Under the pieces are notes generated by a model. That model was not told the DNA's origin. It searched no databases and saw only the letters and a list, made by a program, of their open reading frames with translations. Made by a program: the position numbers and the translations under genes. Of a stretch of DNA of 64,000 nt, positions 1 to 10,829 are shown one piece after another. Where the stretch lies: assembly GCA_944548615.1 (NCBI GenBank), contig OX155950.1, forward strand, positions 33,339,170 through 33,403,169, in the 5' to 3' direction. The stretch comes from Micropterix aruncella (lineage: Eukaryota; Arthropoda; Insecta; Lepidoptera; Micropterigidae). Within the stretch, counting starts at the first letter, position 1. The number at the start of each line of letters is the position of its first letter.

Positions 1-938
1 CCTCATAGGTTTAATAAATAAAAAATATATGTATTAATACACAATGTACTGTCATTATTTTAATTCTTATTTCGATTTTTCAATACACGCCGATGTTTTT
101 TTCCTACCATATTTTCTAACGGGATCTATCCCGTATCATTTTATTCAATTGTACGATTGTTGCCGTTACGGGATGTAGCATCCCCGATGCTATCATTCCT
201 CTCGCCGTCTCTTTCTCCCGCTCGTGGGGGACAGATAAAGAAAGCCGCCGGGCCTCAGCGACATTCCAGTAATGATTTTTTCATCCGGCAAGTAATCTGC
301 CGTCTCCGGTCTCCAAAAGTTCACAATTGAAATTTACATTTTGCTGCGCCACCGTTCTCGTAATTTTCGACATTATTATTGTGAACTCTTCTAAGTAGGT
401 AGGCATGTTTTGGCGAAGCGTTCTCTTGAATGATTTATTTTTAGGTCTTGGTCTGCAGGTCTAGGTTACATTGTATCTATACACTAACAACCTAATCTTT
501 GAAAGTAGTGTGCACAGCGCAGGCATACGTTGCAATCCGCCAGCGTATATACAACTACACCATCGTCGTGGTGTGCTACAAAAGTGTATCGAGCCGTACG
601 CACTTCGACGCAGTATTACGTCGATTACGATTAAAAGTTGTTTGTAAATAATTTCCACAAGGATAAGATCTAAAATAGGCTTTAATGGGGATGCATTTTC
701 TCTGTCTGAATAGAATTGCTGACGGCTTTGTATCTCACAATATGGCAGCGTAATAATATGAGTTTTTATTTGTGTAAATTGAGAACTATATTACCTAGGT
801 TCAAGATTGGCCCGATAATGTTACTTAATTTAATTTTCATTGTCATACTCTTACTTGCTAGTAATATTTATATACTGAAGTCGGTGTTATTCCTTGGACA
901 TAAAAATATTATAGAGGATTGAGAACCAGAACCTTTTG
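1..938. other. Unassigned AT-rich stretch
   Basis: No gene or repeat family was recognised. A GC-richer patch lies at about 165-345. The short open frames here have no recognisable protein features and are probably chance. Confidence 0.5.
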
Positions 939-1363
939 GAGCTGTCATCTGCAACGGGCAAACCTGACAGGCTGTTATAATGATATAGATCATTCTTTAG
1001 CCGTGAGATGATTACCCAGTGACTCAGGAACAACACAGTCGACAGTCTAGCTCCGCCAACATGCCGTAAGAAGCCGACGCCTTACCGCGATGCACTGGAA
1101 TGTGAACACAGCAGGCCAACGTCACGCCCTTACTACCAGATTTCGCCCGGATTTCTCCGTTGTAAGCAGTTATTCAGTTTGAATATTTTGCGGACTGTGA
1201 CGCCCTTTGCCCGCCATGGTCACCTGGGATCGCGGGTGGCCGACGGATCGATTGAAGGGTTGAAGATGTCAGATCTACAACTACCCTCCGCTTTCATTAG
1301 AAACGTACGTCTCCAGACCCCTCTGGTTATTTTCCAGCTGGGCATTGAACACCTAGCAAACTA
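939..1363 (-). repeat. GR-1, partial copy of GC-rich dispersed repeat
   Basis: This is a diverged, partial copy of the GC-rich repeat family called GR here. It opens with a degenerate form of the family's terminal hairpin (AACGGGCAAACCTG near 950), followed by the family block 'GGCTGTTATAATGATATAG' and 'TTAGCCGTGAGATGAT'. The minus strand is given because the family is defined as reading toward that hairpin. The far end near 1363 does not match the head of other copies, so the copy is truncated or strongly diverged. No target duplication was found. Confidence 0.55.
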
Positions 1364-1364
1364 G

Positions 1365-1450
1365 ATGTAACATACCTGTAATGTAACATACCTGATCACC
1401 TGATATCATACCTGATAACATACCAGTAATGTAACATACCTGATCATATA
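1365..1450. repeat. Short degenerate tandem repeat (ATGTAACATACCTG)n
   Basis: The unit ATGTAACATACCTG and variants (CATACCTGAT, CATACCAGTA) recur about six times. It directly abuts the end of GR-1. Confidence 0.7.
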
Positions 1451-1479
1451 CATACGTTGTTTTTTCCAATTTTGTTTTG

Positions 1480-1793
1480 ATACTTCCTATTGTGTGATTA
1501 TTTTTTGTATAAAGTGCTTGATGACTATTAATATTCTTATAATAATTATCTATTTTATAAGTATACTCATGTACATGGATTCAGCTCTATTTTTTTTAAA
1601 TTTTATTTGTCTGCCGTGTAAAGCCGACTTTAGTCAACGCTATTGTCGAATTAATATTTATGCTTTAATCGTTTTATATCTACATTTAAACTGACGAATT
1701 CTAATATGCGATAATTAGCTTTAATTCATAATTCATGCTTTTATTGTATATTCTGAATAAATAAATTGAATACTGAATACTGAATACTGAGAT
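1480..1793 (+). mobile_element. Probable LINE 3' UTR with (TGAATAC)n tail
   Basis: An AT-rich stretch ends in AATAAATAAATTGAATAC followed by two more GAATACT units, the usual look of a non-LTR retrotransposon 3' end with a polyadenylation-like AATAAA and a short simple tail. No reverse transcriptase coding part was recognised upstream, so this would be a strongly 5'-truncated copy. The family is not identified. Confidence 0.4.
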
Positions 1794-1800
1794 GGTGCAC

Positions 1801-3023
1801 CAACTGCCCAGTTCCGCTCCGCCCAACCGCCTCTAACTGCATTACAGGATTACAGGATTACAGCCGTGGAAGAAGCTCCCAGCGGTCCTGACAGGGTAAG
1901 CTCCTCTTCGAGGAGGCCATTAAAGCCAGAACAGGAGGAATTTGTACTCCAATAATACATTCACCTCTTTTACATCAATGTTATGTTAGAAGAGCATTGT
2001 TGCTCATACCTCTGTCGATATTTTCCATCTCTTTCCAACCCGTGGTGCAGGGCTTTTGCTCGAACGCGCCCCGAGCTATTGGCAGAATAAGCATGTTTTT
2101 ATTTATTTACGGGAACATGGTTAAAATATTTAAAATTTAATTCCTAATAAAAGTTCGTATAACAAATAGCTAATATTTATATATCTTCTTGTGAAGTAAG
2201 GAATGCCATTTCGGGGTAACGTCAACTCAAGGGATTAATATTTACTTTTTTTTCCTGATAAAGAAAAAAAAACATTGTTAAACTGATTGTGTATATAACT
2301 CGGCAAGGATTAGAAGATTCAAAATGAGATTTTTATTTCCAGTAATATGAAGCCGTATACGCTATAATAATAATGGTATTGACTCTAAAAACTGTATCAA
2401 CGGTGCCTCACACCGATAGTCGCCTTTAGTTTCACACTATTTAAACACGCATATTAAATCGCGATAGACCGCCAGCTGCCAGCGGAACTTTCTTGGCAAA
2501 TTTGCACCGCGCCGTAGGTTGACTTTTTGCTCTTCCTATTTTCTTCCCTTAGAGTTGTTTGTTTTCGAAGGTAAACCGGCCAATTACGCCGGCTGATTTA
2601 CTCCCACCCCCTGCCGCTGGAAGGACGAGGGGTTGGTGAAAACTGGTCCACCGGGACGTCGAGTTCAGTGCACTTTTCAAGCGCCCGTGTGCGCCTCAGT
2701 AATCCGCGTTTATTCGAAATCGGGCAGGTCCGTGATTGTGTGAGCGGAATCTGTTTAGGTACGGTTCCTTTGTGACCTTAGGCGGCGTCTTTGATAACCA
2801 CCTTCGCATAGGGACGACATGAAGTTTTAGAATCGACATTAACATCAAAGTAAAAGAAACCGTACCACTTGAAGCAACAAACGGAGGACTTTGGGAAAAT
2901 AAGAAAAGTGAAAGATATACTCCATAATAGTAACTTAGACGCTGGCATTTACTACTAACCTCTAGGGTTTTATTTATTTTACACATAGGTGTATAACACT
3001 AATAATATGGCTGCCCCATATAG
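1801..3023. other. Unassigned stretch with a GC-richer island
   Basis: No gene was recognised. A GC-richer, non-repeated island lies at about 2440-2720, containing AAATTTGCACCGCGCCG and CCAATTACGCCGGCTGATT. It could be conserved non-coding DNA (inference only). Confidence 0.4.
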
Positions 3024-3039
3024 CCCCCCCCCCCCCCCC
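3024..3039. repeat. Poly(C) run, 16 nt
   Basis: An uninterrupted run of 16 C is read directly. Such runs are prone to length errors in sequencing. Confidence 0.95.
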
Positions 3040-3095
3040 ACATCTGTTCTCTTTATTTTTTTCATTTTTTCGTCCTCTACACATTGATATCAATA

Positions 3096-3459
3096 CAGAG
3101 TGAGTTTTTAATTAGTATCTTCCTTGTAATGGATGAATCAGTAGAACAAAATATGTAACATTTCAGTAAAAAAATTGAGAAAAAAAAACTTGTTTTTTTC
3201 TCCAATTAGTCAATTGTATCTATTAAAGAAAAGTTTGAGAAGCGTTGACAGTGCTGCACCGTCTGTCAGTGGGTAAAATGTTGCTAATAAACAATATAGT
3301 GATATTTTATCTACCACTAGATAGTGCATCGTGCTCATTGTTTTTTATACTAATTAAACTAATTTTCAAAAAAACAAAAAAAATATTATCAGAAGTTGCG
3401 TAGTTCGTCGTACTGATTAACCCATTGGAAGTATGTCAGTAATTAAAAAAATAACTCTG
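3096..3459. mobile_element. FB1 copy 1, TA-flanked inverted-repeat MITE
   Basis: The element is flanked by TA at 3094-3095 and 3460-3461. Its ends are inverted: CAGAGTGAGTTTTTAATTAG at the left and TAATTAAAAAAATAACTCTG at the right. Subterminal arms also pair (GATGAATCAGTAG against TACTGATTAACCCATT). The centre holds a diverged inverted motif, related to CTAGCGGTAGGT in the other two copies. There is no coding capacity. A TA duplication suits the Tc1/mariner superfamily, but the autonomous partner is unknown. Confidence 0.75.
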
Positions 3460-5047
3460 TATAATTAAATGCGGTTAAGTATTAGTATTATTTTATTATT
3501 TGGTTGTTTTTAACCTATGACTATAAATGTATATGAAATGATTATAAATTGTTATTTTATTTCTGAATTTTCTACTTCTAATTTTATTGGTTTTATAATG
3601 AATGCAAACATTATTATTGTGATATATTAATTGAATTGTAATCGTTGTATTATTCTAATTCAATTTCCTATTCTTAAAATTTTTCATTTAATTTGGTTTA
3701 ACTATATTTTTGAGACTGGAATTTGTCTTTGAATTTTAATTGCTTACATAAGGTGATTTAATAGAGAAATAAATAATACTTTGATTGAATTGTTTATTGT
3801 CCTTATTTATTTAAGATTTTGCACTTCTTCTTTGTGATAACAGTACTGCTTTAACTGTATACCTTATATGATGAAAACAATCTGTAAATTCTTTCATTTT
3901 GTAATTGGATAAATTGGTTTTAATTTAATGTAGATTGTGAAAAAAAATATGTTAGAAATATATGTAAATTCTACACCCAGGCAGCGTTTTTAAAAAATAT
4001 ATTTATTTTGAGCTGAAACTAAACTAAAACATTCTCCCTTTGCCCCCTACCAGACTTCCTCATTCACTATGATTCAACTATACTCAAACGGTAAAAAACA
4101 TCCTAAAATTATTCACAACACAACCAAATACCCCTTATCTTCCACCACCACCCCAATCTATCCCGCCAATTAAACATGTGGTCTCTCAAAATGTATAATA
4201 TATAAATATTTCTCTTTTAAATTTAATTGTCAACTTTTTTAAAACACTTGTCTATATAGACAAGTCTATATAAATGAGATACAAAATATTTTAGTTTTTC
4301 ACTTTAGGCTCCGATAAAAAAAGGGAGGTTCAAGTCCTTATAAATTTACTCAGTTTTATACCTCTCAAATTGCTCCAACAGCAACAGCTCCATTTACCGC
4401 GTTAGCAGGCTTCTTTGAGGCCTTATTCGTTCCACAATCTAATAAAAACACAAATATAAATCAACATCATCCCCGAAATTCTCCCTCGTCTCTGGGTGAC
4501 CTAAATATTCTGACCCGACGAAACCTTATCCATCATTTCGAACACGCCAGTGAATTCTGCAACGCCTTATTACAAAGAGGAAGAAAAACAGGCCAAGTAT
4601 TTGGGTTCCCGTGAAAGAGAGTACTTGAATAGCTCAACCTACTCCCCCCCCCCCTCCCCCAGCCTTACCGTTTCCCCCCCATTTTCCGCATTCGACCGAC
4701 TTTTTTTCGCATCTTTCGTCTCATTTAACTCTTCTCGGTTTACTTTGTTTTTACGGGGAACGTTTTTTTCCCTACAGAGGCAAATCCTTTGATAGCCGAG
4801 AAAGGTGTGCAGTCTCGAATAGAATTCGTACCCGGATTATGAATAACGAGGCGTAATCTGCCCGTTTGGTTGTCTCTTCTCGAATGTCGTGATGGGCTAA
4901 GCGTCGTTATGGTATATAAAGAAAGATGTTAACATTTTATCGTGCACACAGTTTGATGCGTTCTTGTAGGTTAATCCTGAAAATGAAAAATTTATATATA
5001 CTTGATTTAAAAATGATGCTCTGTTCATCTTATCATATGTGCACTTT
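3460..5047. other. Unassigned AT-rich stretch
   Basis: No gene or known repeat was recognised. There are AT-rich low-complexity parts, a pyrimidine-rich run at about 4640-4680 and short direct repeats. The open frames are short and without features. Confidence 0.5.
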
Positions 5048-5478
5048 GAGCCGGTCCACACGATGCTGTGAGGCACCGCACCGCAAAGATTTCGCCGTAT
5101 GGACGTACACACGTACAGTGCACGGTGCGGCGCCGCAACGTTACAACGACGCCGCAGTGGGCGAATAAAGTTGTAGTTAATTGTACGTAGAACTACTGAA
5201 ATGAGGTAGTCAATGTCAATATCTTCTTCGTCGGTACTCCTTTAAAACACTAAAAATTAACAAAAATACCTGAAAACAAATGAAACAGGCAAGCATGTAC
5301 CCTCCTTCGACTGCACTTAACAACTGAGCGGTGCCGCTCCGGCGCATATTACCGGTTTGCGTGCGATGCGACGCCGGAACGCACCGTGTGACATACCATG
5401 GATATTTGTATGTAGGACGCCGCAGCGGCACCGCTCAGGCGCCGCGCCGCAACCGCACCGCATCGTGTGGCCCGGCCC
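5048..5478. mobile_element. GC-rich MITE with 19-bp imperfect terminal inverted repeats
   Basis: The left end GAGCCGGTCCACACGATGC is mirrored by the right end GCATCGTGTGGCCCGGCCC. The element is clearly GC-richer than its flanks at both ends and has an AT-rich middle (about 5165-5310). A second, inner perfect inverted repeat lies at 5324-5438. No transposase frame is present. The target duplication is unclear (possibly TTT), so the superfamily is left open; Harbinger-like or P-like are options. Confidence 0.65.
5324..5438. repeat. Inner inverted repeat with 15-bp perfect arms
   Basis: CTGAGCGGTGCCGCT at 5324 is exactly mirrored by AGCGGCACCGCTCAG ending at 5438. It lies within the larger MITE at 5048-5478 and may be a nested small element or a structural part of it. 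Confidence 0.8.
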
Positions 5479-7403
5479 TTTCTCCCTTCTCCTTTGTTAG
5501 TATAGGCAAACTGATGGTGACTTGCATGTGAACGTGGTTCGACCTATTAAGAGTTTTATTGGAAACGAATTCATAAAATGTACTTAGTATATTTACCTTT
5601 ATTTTTTTTTAACTCGATATGAATCTCTTTAGAATTCCCTAAATTGTTAACTGCGCCATTCTATTGAATAAACCAAGCCTCAATGCTTCGCTCGTTTGTT
5701 ATAATAAAGGACACAGTTATACATGCAGAAAACCTAATCATATCTGTGGGTAATATCTATTAGAATTAGGGACCGAAGAGAACCTGAATTAGATTAGAAC
5801 CTGTTCATTTTTATCTAAAATTAGGTTATGCAATTTATTCCCTTTACTCTGTTCGTCATTCAGTCCTGTGCTTTCTTTAATGGCCTGTGTTTTTGAAGCA
5901 ATGATCTCGTCTGTCTATCTCTCTCTATCTTGGCTCCAGAACGTGTCTTTTTCAAGAGACGGTTCCTAAATTCTCTAAAGAAAAACTGTTCCAAAGTGGC
6001 TCGTTCTTTTATAGTACCATCCGATCTAGACATGTATTCGGCTTTTAGTGATTCGTAAGGAGACTTAAAAGTATGCGTGGTATTTTTTTGATGTCAGTAA
6101 TTTTTATTCCCTGCTACGGTGTATATTCTCGCTTATATTTTTTTAACCGTTTAGTTGCTAATTGTGGGTTTTGATAAGCTATTAGTTCTGGACTTGAGTC
6201 TGGCGTAAACGCCGGTGTAAACATGCTTGGATCTTGAAATTATAATTGATGATGGCCAATATTTTTTTCAAACTTTGACTATTTCTTTAATTTCTATGTC
6301 GTCGACCTTATTTCTCTGATTGTCATCGGCCATTGATTATTTTGTTGATGATTCTTTTTACTTAGGATGACTAGCGCAGGTATTCTCTGTATAACAGCAA
6401 ACTTCCGTTTTAGAAGGGTGGATCAAGAACCACAATATACTACACGGCCAAAGGTATCTCTCCTCGGATCCCAAATTCGGGTGTGTATAATAGCACTCTC
6501 TCATTGCTTGCCTACTTCTACCCCATGATTTATACCTCCTTTGCTAAAAAGTTGCATCGTGGCTTCGTAAAACCTTGCCGTCTACCTGAAGCGAAGCAGG
6601 AGATTGTTACGCCTTTTTGCATATCTTATCATAATCGAGCGGCCGAACGCTGGCCAATGGGGCTCCGGGCATAAAAATGATTGACGGCGTTTTAACACAT
6701 CTTGACAAATTGAATTCGAGACCGAATGCTATAACATAAAGGCTAAACGGAGGCTCATGCTGTGAAATTGCATATATGGAAATTTGAACAATTTATTTTT
6801 ATTACCACGCTCGCTAATAGAAAATGCAAGTTATGGATTATTATGTCTGTGAAGTGTGACAGGAGAAAATTGATTTTAAAGCACGTAACTCTGGCGTAGG
6901 ATCCCATAAGTATCAGTATTATATTAATCAATTAGTAAAATTTTCTAAACGATCACTAGATCTTCCAGAGCGTTGCCTTCGTTTATTTCTTCGTAAATGG
7001 ATTTCTAGTGAAATAGTAAAATATAAAGTCAGTAGTAAATATAAAGTAAATAATTTCTAGTAAAACATAAAATCTGGAATTCGATTTCGGCCATAGTTCT
7101 TTTGCAATTGCCCTTCTTACTTCTTTAGAAAAAACCCGGACCCGAACTATACAAGTGCATATAATAATATATGACCTTAATATTTTAGTTTTTGCAAAAA
7201 ATTATTGCTATTTTAACCTGTAGGTATATGAATTATTTTCATTTCATTAATATCTGTGAAGTTTCTTATGTCAAGCTAGGTTTAATAAAGAAATGGTTAA
7301 AGCAATAAATTATGACGGGAGTGGAAGTCAGTTCCTAAAATACAAGTTCCAAAATTAAGTAACGTTAAAATTATGACAGGCATATATGTTGGTTTTAATA
7401 TAA
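5479..7403. other. Unassigned stretch
   Basis: No gene, RNA or repeat family was recognised on either strand. The open frames are short and compositionally like random AT-rich DNA. Confidence 0.5.
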
Positions 7404-7545
7404 GAAAACTAATGAATGATATTGAATTTGAAAACAGTTTAAATAACTGTGAGGTTGCTGCTTGGAATTATTTTAGAATGGTTGAGAGTAACTTCCTTTG
7501 AAGTAATAAGGCGGATAAACTACAAAGAACTCCCACCGGGCTTTT
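7404..7545 (+). pseudogene. Possible decayed fragment of an unnamed arthropod repeat protein
   Basis: A plus-strand frame reads MNDIEFENSLNNCEVAAWNY and then a segment with FRMVESNFL, a stop, and SNKADK. The order 'x-A-W-x-x-F-x-x-V-x-x-F-L-x-N-K-A-x-x-Y' resembles a segment commonly met in uncharacterised multi-copy arthropod proteins that spread with mobile DNA. The match is short, carries an in-frame stop and rests on memory only. No start, no stop and no flanking repeat boundary could be placed. Confidence 0.25.
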
Positions 7546-9172
7546 AAAAAATATATATCACTTTGCTGTAATGTGTCACTAAAGATTAACTTCTTAGATT
7601 TTCATATTGTTTTTTTCTTAACCAATCTAGGAGCTGTAAGTGACGAGCACGGTAAACGCATTCGCCAGAAAATATCCACCATGGAATCTACCAAGGAAAG
7701 TGGAATCCAAGAATGCTAACTGTCTCTCTGAAGAGTGATTTACCTACAACACACTAAAACGAAGCAGTTTTTAGTTATGTATAATAAATTGAATGAATGT
7801 ATAATAAACCTTTTAAAAAATGGTAATCACAAAAAAAACTAAGCTTGATAAAAAATACCATTCACTTATATAACATCAGCGTCATAAAGTCTATCAGATT
7901 CAGCTCTTATAATTTTTGTAACAAACAAAAACCAAATTTTTATCCAATGCAGTATAGAACCGCACTTAATTTTGAGATACGCCATATAGACTCCGTGAAC
8001 AACTATGTACATGTATGTACTATGTAAGTATCGATTTGAGCATAATTTCGCTATCTAACACGACTGACTGACAAGCGACATATACAAAAGCACTCCAAGT
8101 GCACCCATAATGCAGTTTAATCTGGCGGCTTCGTGACGGTCGGCTCACTAGTGACGGCTGATCGTTTCGGGCTTCGTAATGCGTGCCGTTATTTTTATAA
8201 TCCTCTTAATTCGTCGGCTAAGCGAGCCGAGCTGTATGCCGCTCATGCTACATTTGAGCCTCAAATGGGCGTTTCATACAATTTGTTGGGCGCCGTTACG
8301 GCAGATGTGCCGTCCCGTAATGCGCTGCCGGAAACATACATACTTCCGAAATGTCACCCCCAGCGGCTAATAACTATCGCTCGCGGCTAACGAGCGTTCA
8401 ATAATTTTAATGAGGCGAATACCTGTATAGTCACACATTAAAAATGCCTAGGGCGGTGCTAGATAATTTTAAAATGCACGGCGTTGTAATTTATGGGGTG
8501 AATATAAATTGGCGTGACGAATAGTTCAATGTATGATGTCTGGAATACCAATATTTTTTTCCACACAAGATCCTGTGATTTTGGTACCTAACGTACACTG
8601 TATGCTAGACAGCACCTCGCAGAAACTGCACTTAATGCAGACATTCACTAGCATCATACCCGCGGTAGCTCCCTTTTATGCGTACCCCGAATACGACTGG
8701 CAAAAGTACAGAAAAGCTACTTGTACCTTAGCATTAAATTCTATAATCTACTCCCTACAAAATTTAAACAGCTGGAGGACATAAAATTCAAAAAAAATAT
8801 GCTGATCGGCCACCCTTTCTATAATCTGGCCGAATTTGAGGGGGCATGATTTTTCAAATATTGTACCCATTTAAATTACTTAAAAAATTAGAGCCTTATT
8901 GTTTGATTATTTTATATGGTCTTATATCTGCACTTTTAGTGCATTGATTATTTAACATTTTACTGACAATTTGAATATTACGATAAATAATTTTAGTACG
9001 TATCTTTTCGAATTACTAACTTTACTAATTTATAATTTGACAATCTAGTAGTTAATTCTTGACTACCTATGTATGTTCAGTAAAGAGTAGTAACGAAACT
9101 TACTACATAACCCAATACTACAAGAGCGGTCTTTAGCCGTCAATTGGACACGAAGAAAATGTAATGTAAGTA
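7546..9172. other. Unassigned stretch with GC-richer island
   Basis: No gene was recognised. About 8110-8400 is GC-richer and open in two frames, but the frames have no recognisable motif. The rest is AT-rich. Confidence 0.45.
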
Positions 9173-9735
9173 TTGTAATGTAACGGTTCCATGCAGCTTG
9201 AGCCTAATGACCTGTTTGTTGTTTTTGGTCTGCTTAATACACGGTTCAACTTCTCCCGGTAGCATCCTCGAAGAGTTACTAACCTGGAAAGGACTATGTG
9301 AACCCTGACACTGCTGTGTCGTCGATAGGTGGGATCGGCTCTTCCAATCTAGGGGAACACCTCGGGCGATACTGGGCGGTTTGCGCATCGTGCGGCTTTG
9401 CTAAACGACTGCGCACTCCGTCGAATAACCGGGTGGTCTGGAAACGTACGACCCGTGGGCCACCAGATCCCGCGAGGCGGCGCAAGCGACTTCAAATCTT
9501 TGACGGAAATGGAAGACGGGGAAATTCGTCCAAATTTGGTAGTAAGGGCGTGAGGTCGGCCCGCTGGTTCCACTTCACAGTGCCTCGCGGCACTGAAAGC
9601 GTTGGGCTCGTTGGCGTAGTTAGACTGTGGACTGTGTTGTAAGTATCTTTGCGTTCACTTCATTGGAGAAAGAATGATATGATACCGTTATAACTTCCTG
9701 TGATGGCGGGTTCGCCCGTAGTAGTTGACAACTCC
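9173..9735 (+). repeat. GR-2, copy of GC-rich dispersed repeat
   Basis: The head reads CGGTTCCATGCAGCTTGAGC, shared with GR-5, GR-6 and GR-8. The tail carries the terminal hairpin CGGGTTCGCCCG at about 9709 followed by TAGTAGTTGACAACT. The inner blocks 'AGGACTATGTGAACCC' and 'GGTCTGGAAACGTACGA' match GR-8 closely. Several short GC-rich frames overlap here on both strands but none is conserved between copies, so I do not call a gene. No convincing target duplication was found. Confidence 0.7.
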
Positions 9736-9944
9736 TAAAATCCTGTGATTATCGCATATCATACATTCAGTCATATGTCTCTAGATACGCAGATTCGATC
9801 GCTTTTAGCATCAAACGGACAAATCTATGTTTACTGTCAGGTCGTATCTTTTATAGCTTCTCTCCTTATCAAATCAAATCGCCACTCAAATTGATTTAAG
9901 AAACCTGTCAAAGCAGATTTTATGACTGTCAAGGAAATAACAAA

Positions 9945-9981
9945 TGTTAGGTCGCCTGATCTAACATTGTAAGGTTCGATT
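9945..9981 (+). mobile_element. SINE copy S2, left part (interrupted)
   Basis: GGTCGCCTGATCT and TTGTAAGGTTCGATT match the tRNA-like head of the SINE at 30360, including its B-box-like GGTTCGATT. The SINE stops at 9981 and resumes at 10612, on the other side of the GR-3 insertion. The 5' end is truncated, because the A-box-like segment is not recognisable. Confidence 0.7.
9967..9981 (+). repeat. Left target-site duplication of GR-3
   Basis: TTGTAAGGTTCGATT here matches TTGTAAGATTCGATT at 10612-10626 with one mismatch in 15. Confidence 0.8.
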
Positions 9982-10611
9982 GGGAGCTAATGGGCTCTTG
10001 CTGAGTTGGCCACGAAGACCCATTCTGTTCAGGGTTGGTCACACTCACGGGTCAACACCCATCCGGCGGCCTACACGCATGAAGTGCGAGCTCGGGCAGG
10101 ACTCTGGCCTTAGGGCTAGTTTCCCCTAGGAATCAACCTTCTGGCGCTCTTGGACGGTCTGCGCACCGTGCGGCGTAAGCCAATCGACTGTGTACTCTGA
10201 CTGTTACCTACAGAGCGGGGGTGGTTGCGGACCTTACAGCGACTGCTCTTGAAACGACCATCGGCTACCCGATCCTGGGTGAACATCCGGGCAAAGGATG
10301 CCGTGGTCCGCGATAGATTTGGTATACACCGTTTCACCGCTTCGTAAGGGAGAGGACCGCGCAAGCGACCTCGAACTCGGAACCAATCGAGAGACTGGCG
10401 TAATCTGGTCGCAATTGGAAGTAAGGGCGTGGGTGTAAGCCTGCTGGGTAACACTACTGGCTATCTCGCGGTTAAGGCGTTGGTCTCTTACGGAGCTTGA
10501 CGGTGGACTGTTTTTGTCCAAGTCTTCTGCGCTCACTTCAGGGAGACAGAACGACTAATTGTTAAAACTTCCTGAGGTGACGGGCTCGTCCGTTGCAGTT
10601 GACAACTCTAG
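9982..10611 (+). repeat. GR-3, complete copy of GC-rich repeat inside a SINE
   Basis: This 630-bp copy has both ends defined by a 15-bp target duplication (9967-9981 and 10612-10626). The head is GGGAGCTAATGGGCTC. The conserved inner landmark TCCGCGATAGATT is at about 10309. The tail has the hairpin ACGGGCTCGTCCGT followed by AGTTGACAACT, itself an 11-nt palindrome. There is no poly(A). Long overlapping GC-rich frames on the minus strand (up to about 112 codons) are not conserved in the other copies. The duplication length and lack of terminal inverted repeats fit target-primed retrotransposition (inference). Confidence 0.8.
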
Positions 10612-10829
10612 TTGTAAGATTCGATTCCTGGCTGGGATAACATTAACGAGATTGCATTTCAACTCTGTCGATCGAATACAATAACATGACATTTACTTAG
10701 ACACATGTTACACGCACACGTACGTATACACACTTCATAGTAGGGGTGGTTGTAAGAGATTGTCGTATGGTAATAAACCCGCTATTGTGAAATTTCACAA
10801 TAAACAGTAGAAACAAACACACAAACAAA
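10612..10829 (+). mobile_element. SINE copy S2, right part
   Basis: The segment continues the SINE from TTGTAAGATTCGATT through CTGGCTGGGATAAC and the GCATTTCAA block. It includes the 3' segment TTGTAAGAGATTGTCGTATG with its stem-loop (10759-10774), the ATTGTGAAATTTCACAAT palindrome and a (AAAC)n-like tail ending near 10829. It matches S1 (30360) and S3 (56456) along its length. Confidence 0.8.

Noticed and set aside
939..1363. GR family as a Helitron
   Set aside because: The terminal hairpin is suggestive, but ends lack the TC...CTRR pattern, and 14-15 bp target duplications do not fit Helitrons, which insert without duplication.
9298..9642. 114-codon GC-rich frame, with overlapping frames on the other strand
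   Set aside because: It lies in GR-2; the frame is not conserved in the other GR copies.
10116..10536. Two overlapping minus-strand frames of 100-112 codons
   Set aside because: They lie in GR-3 and are not conserved between copies.
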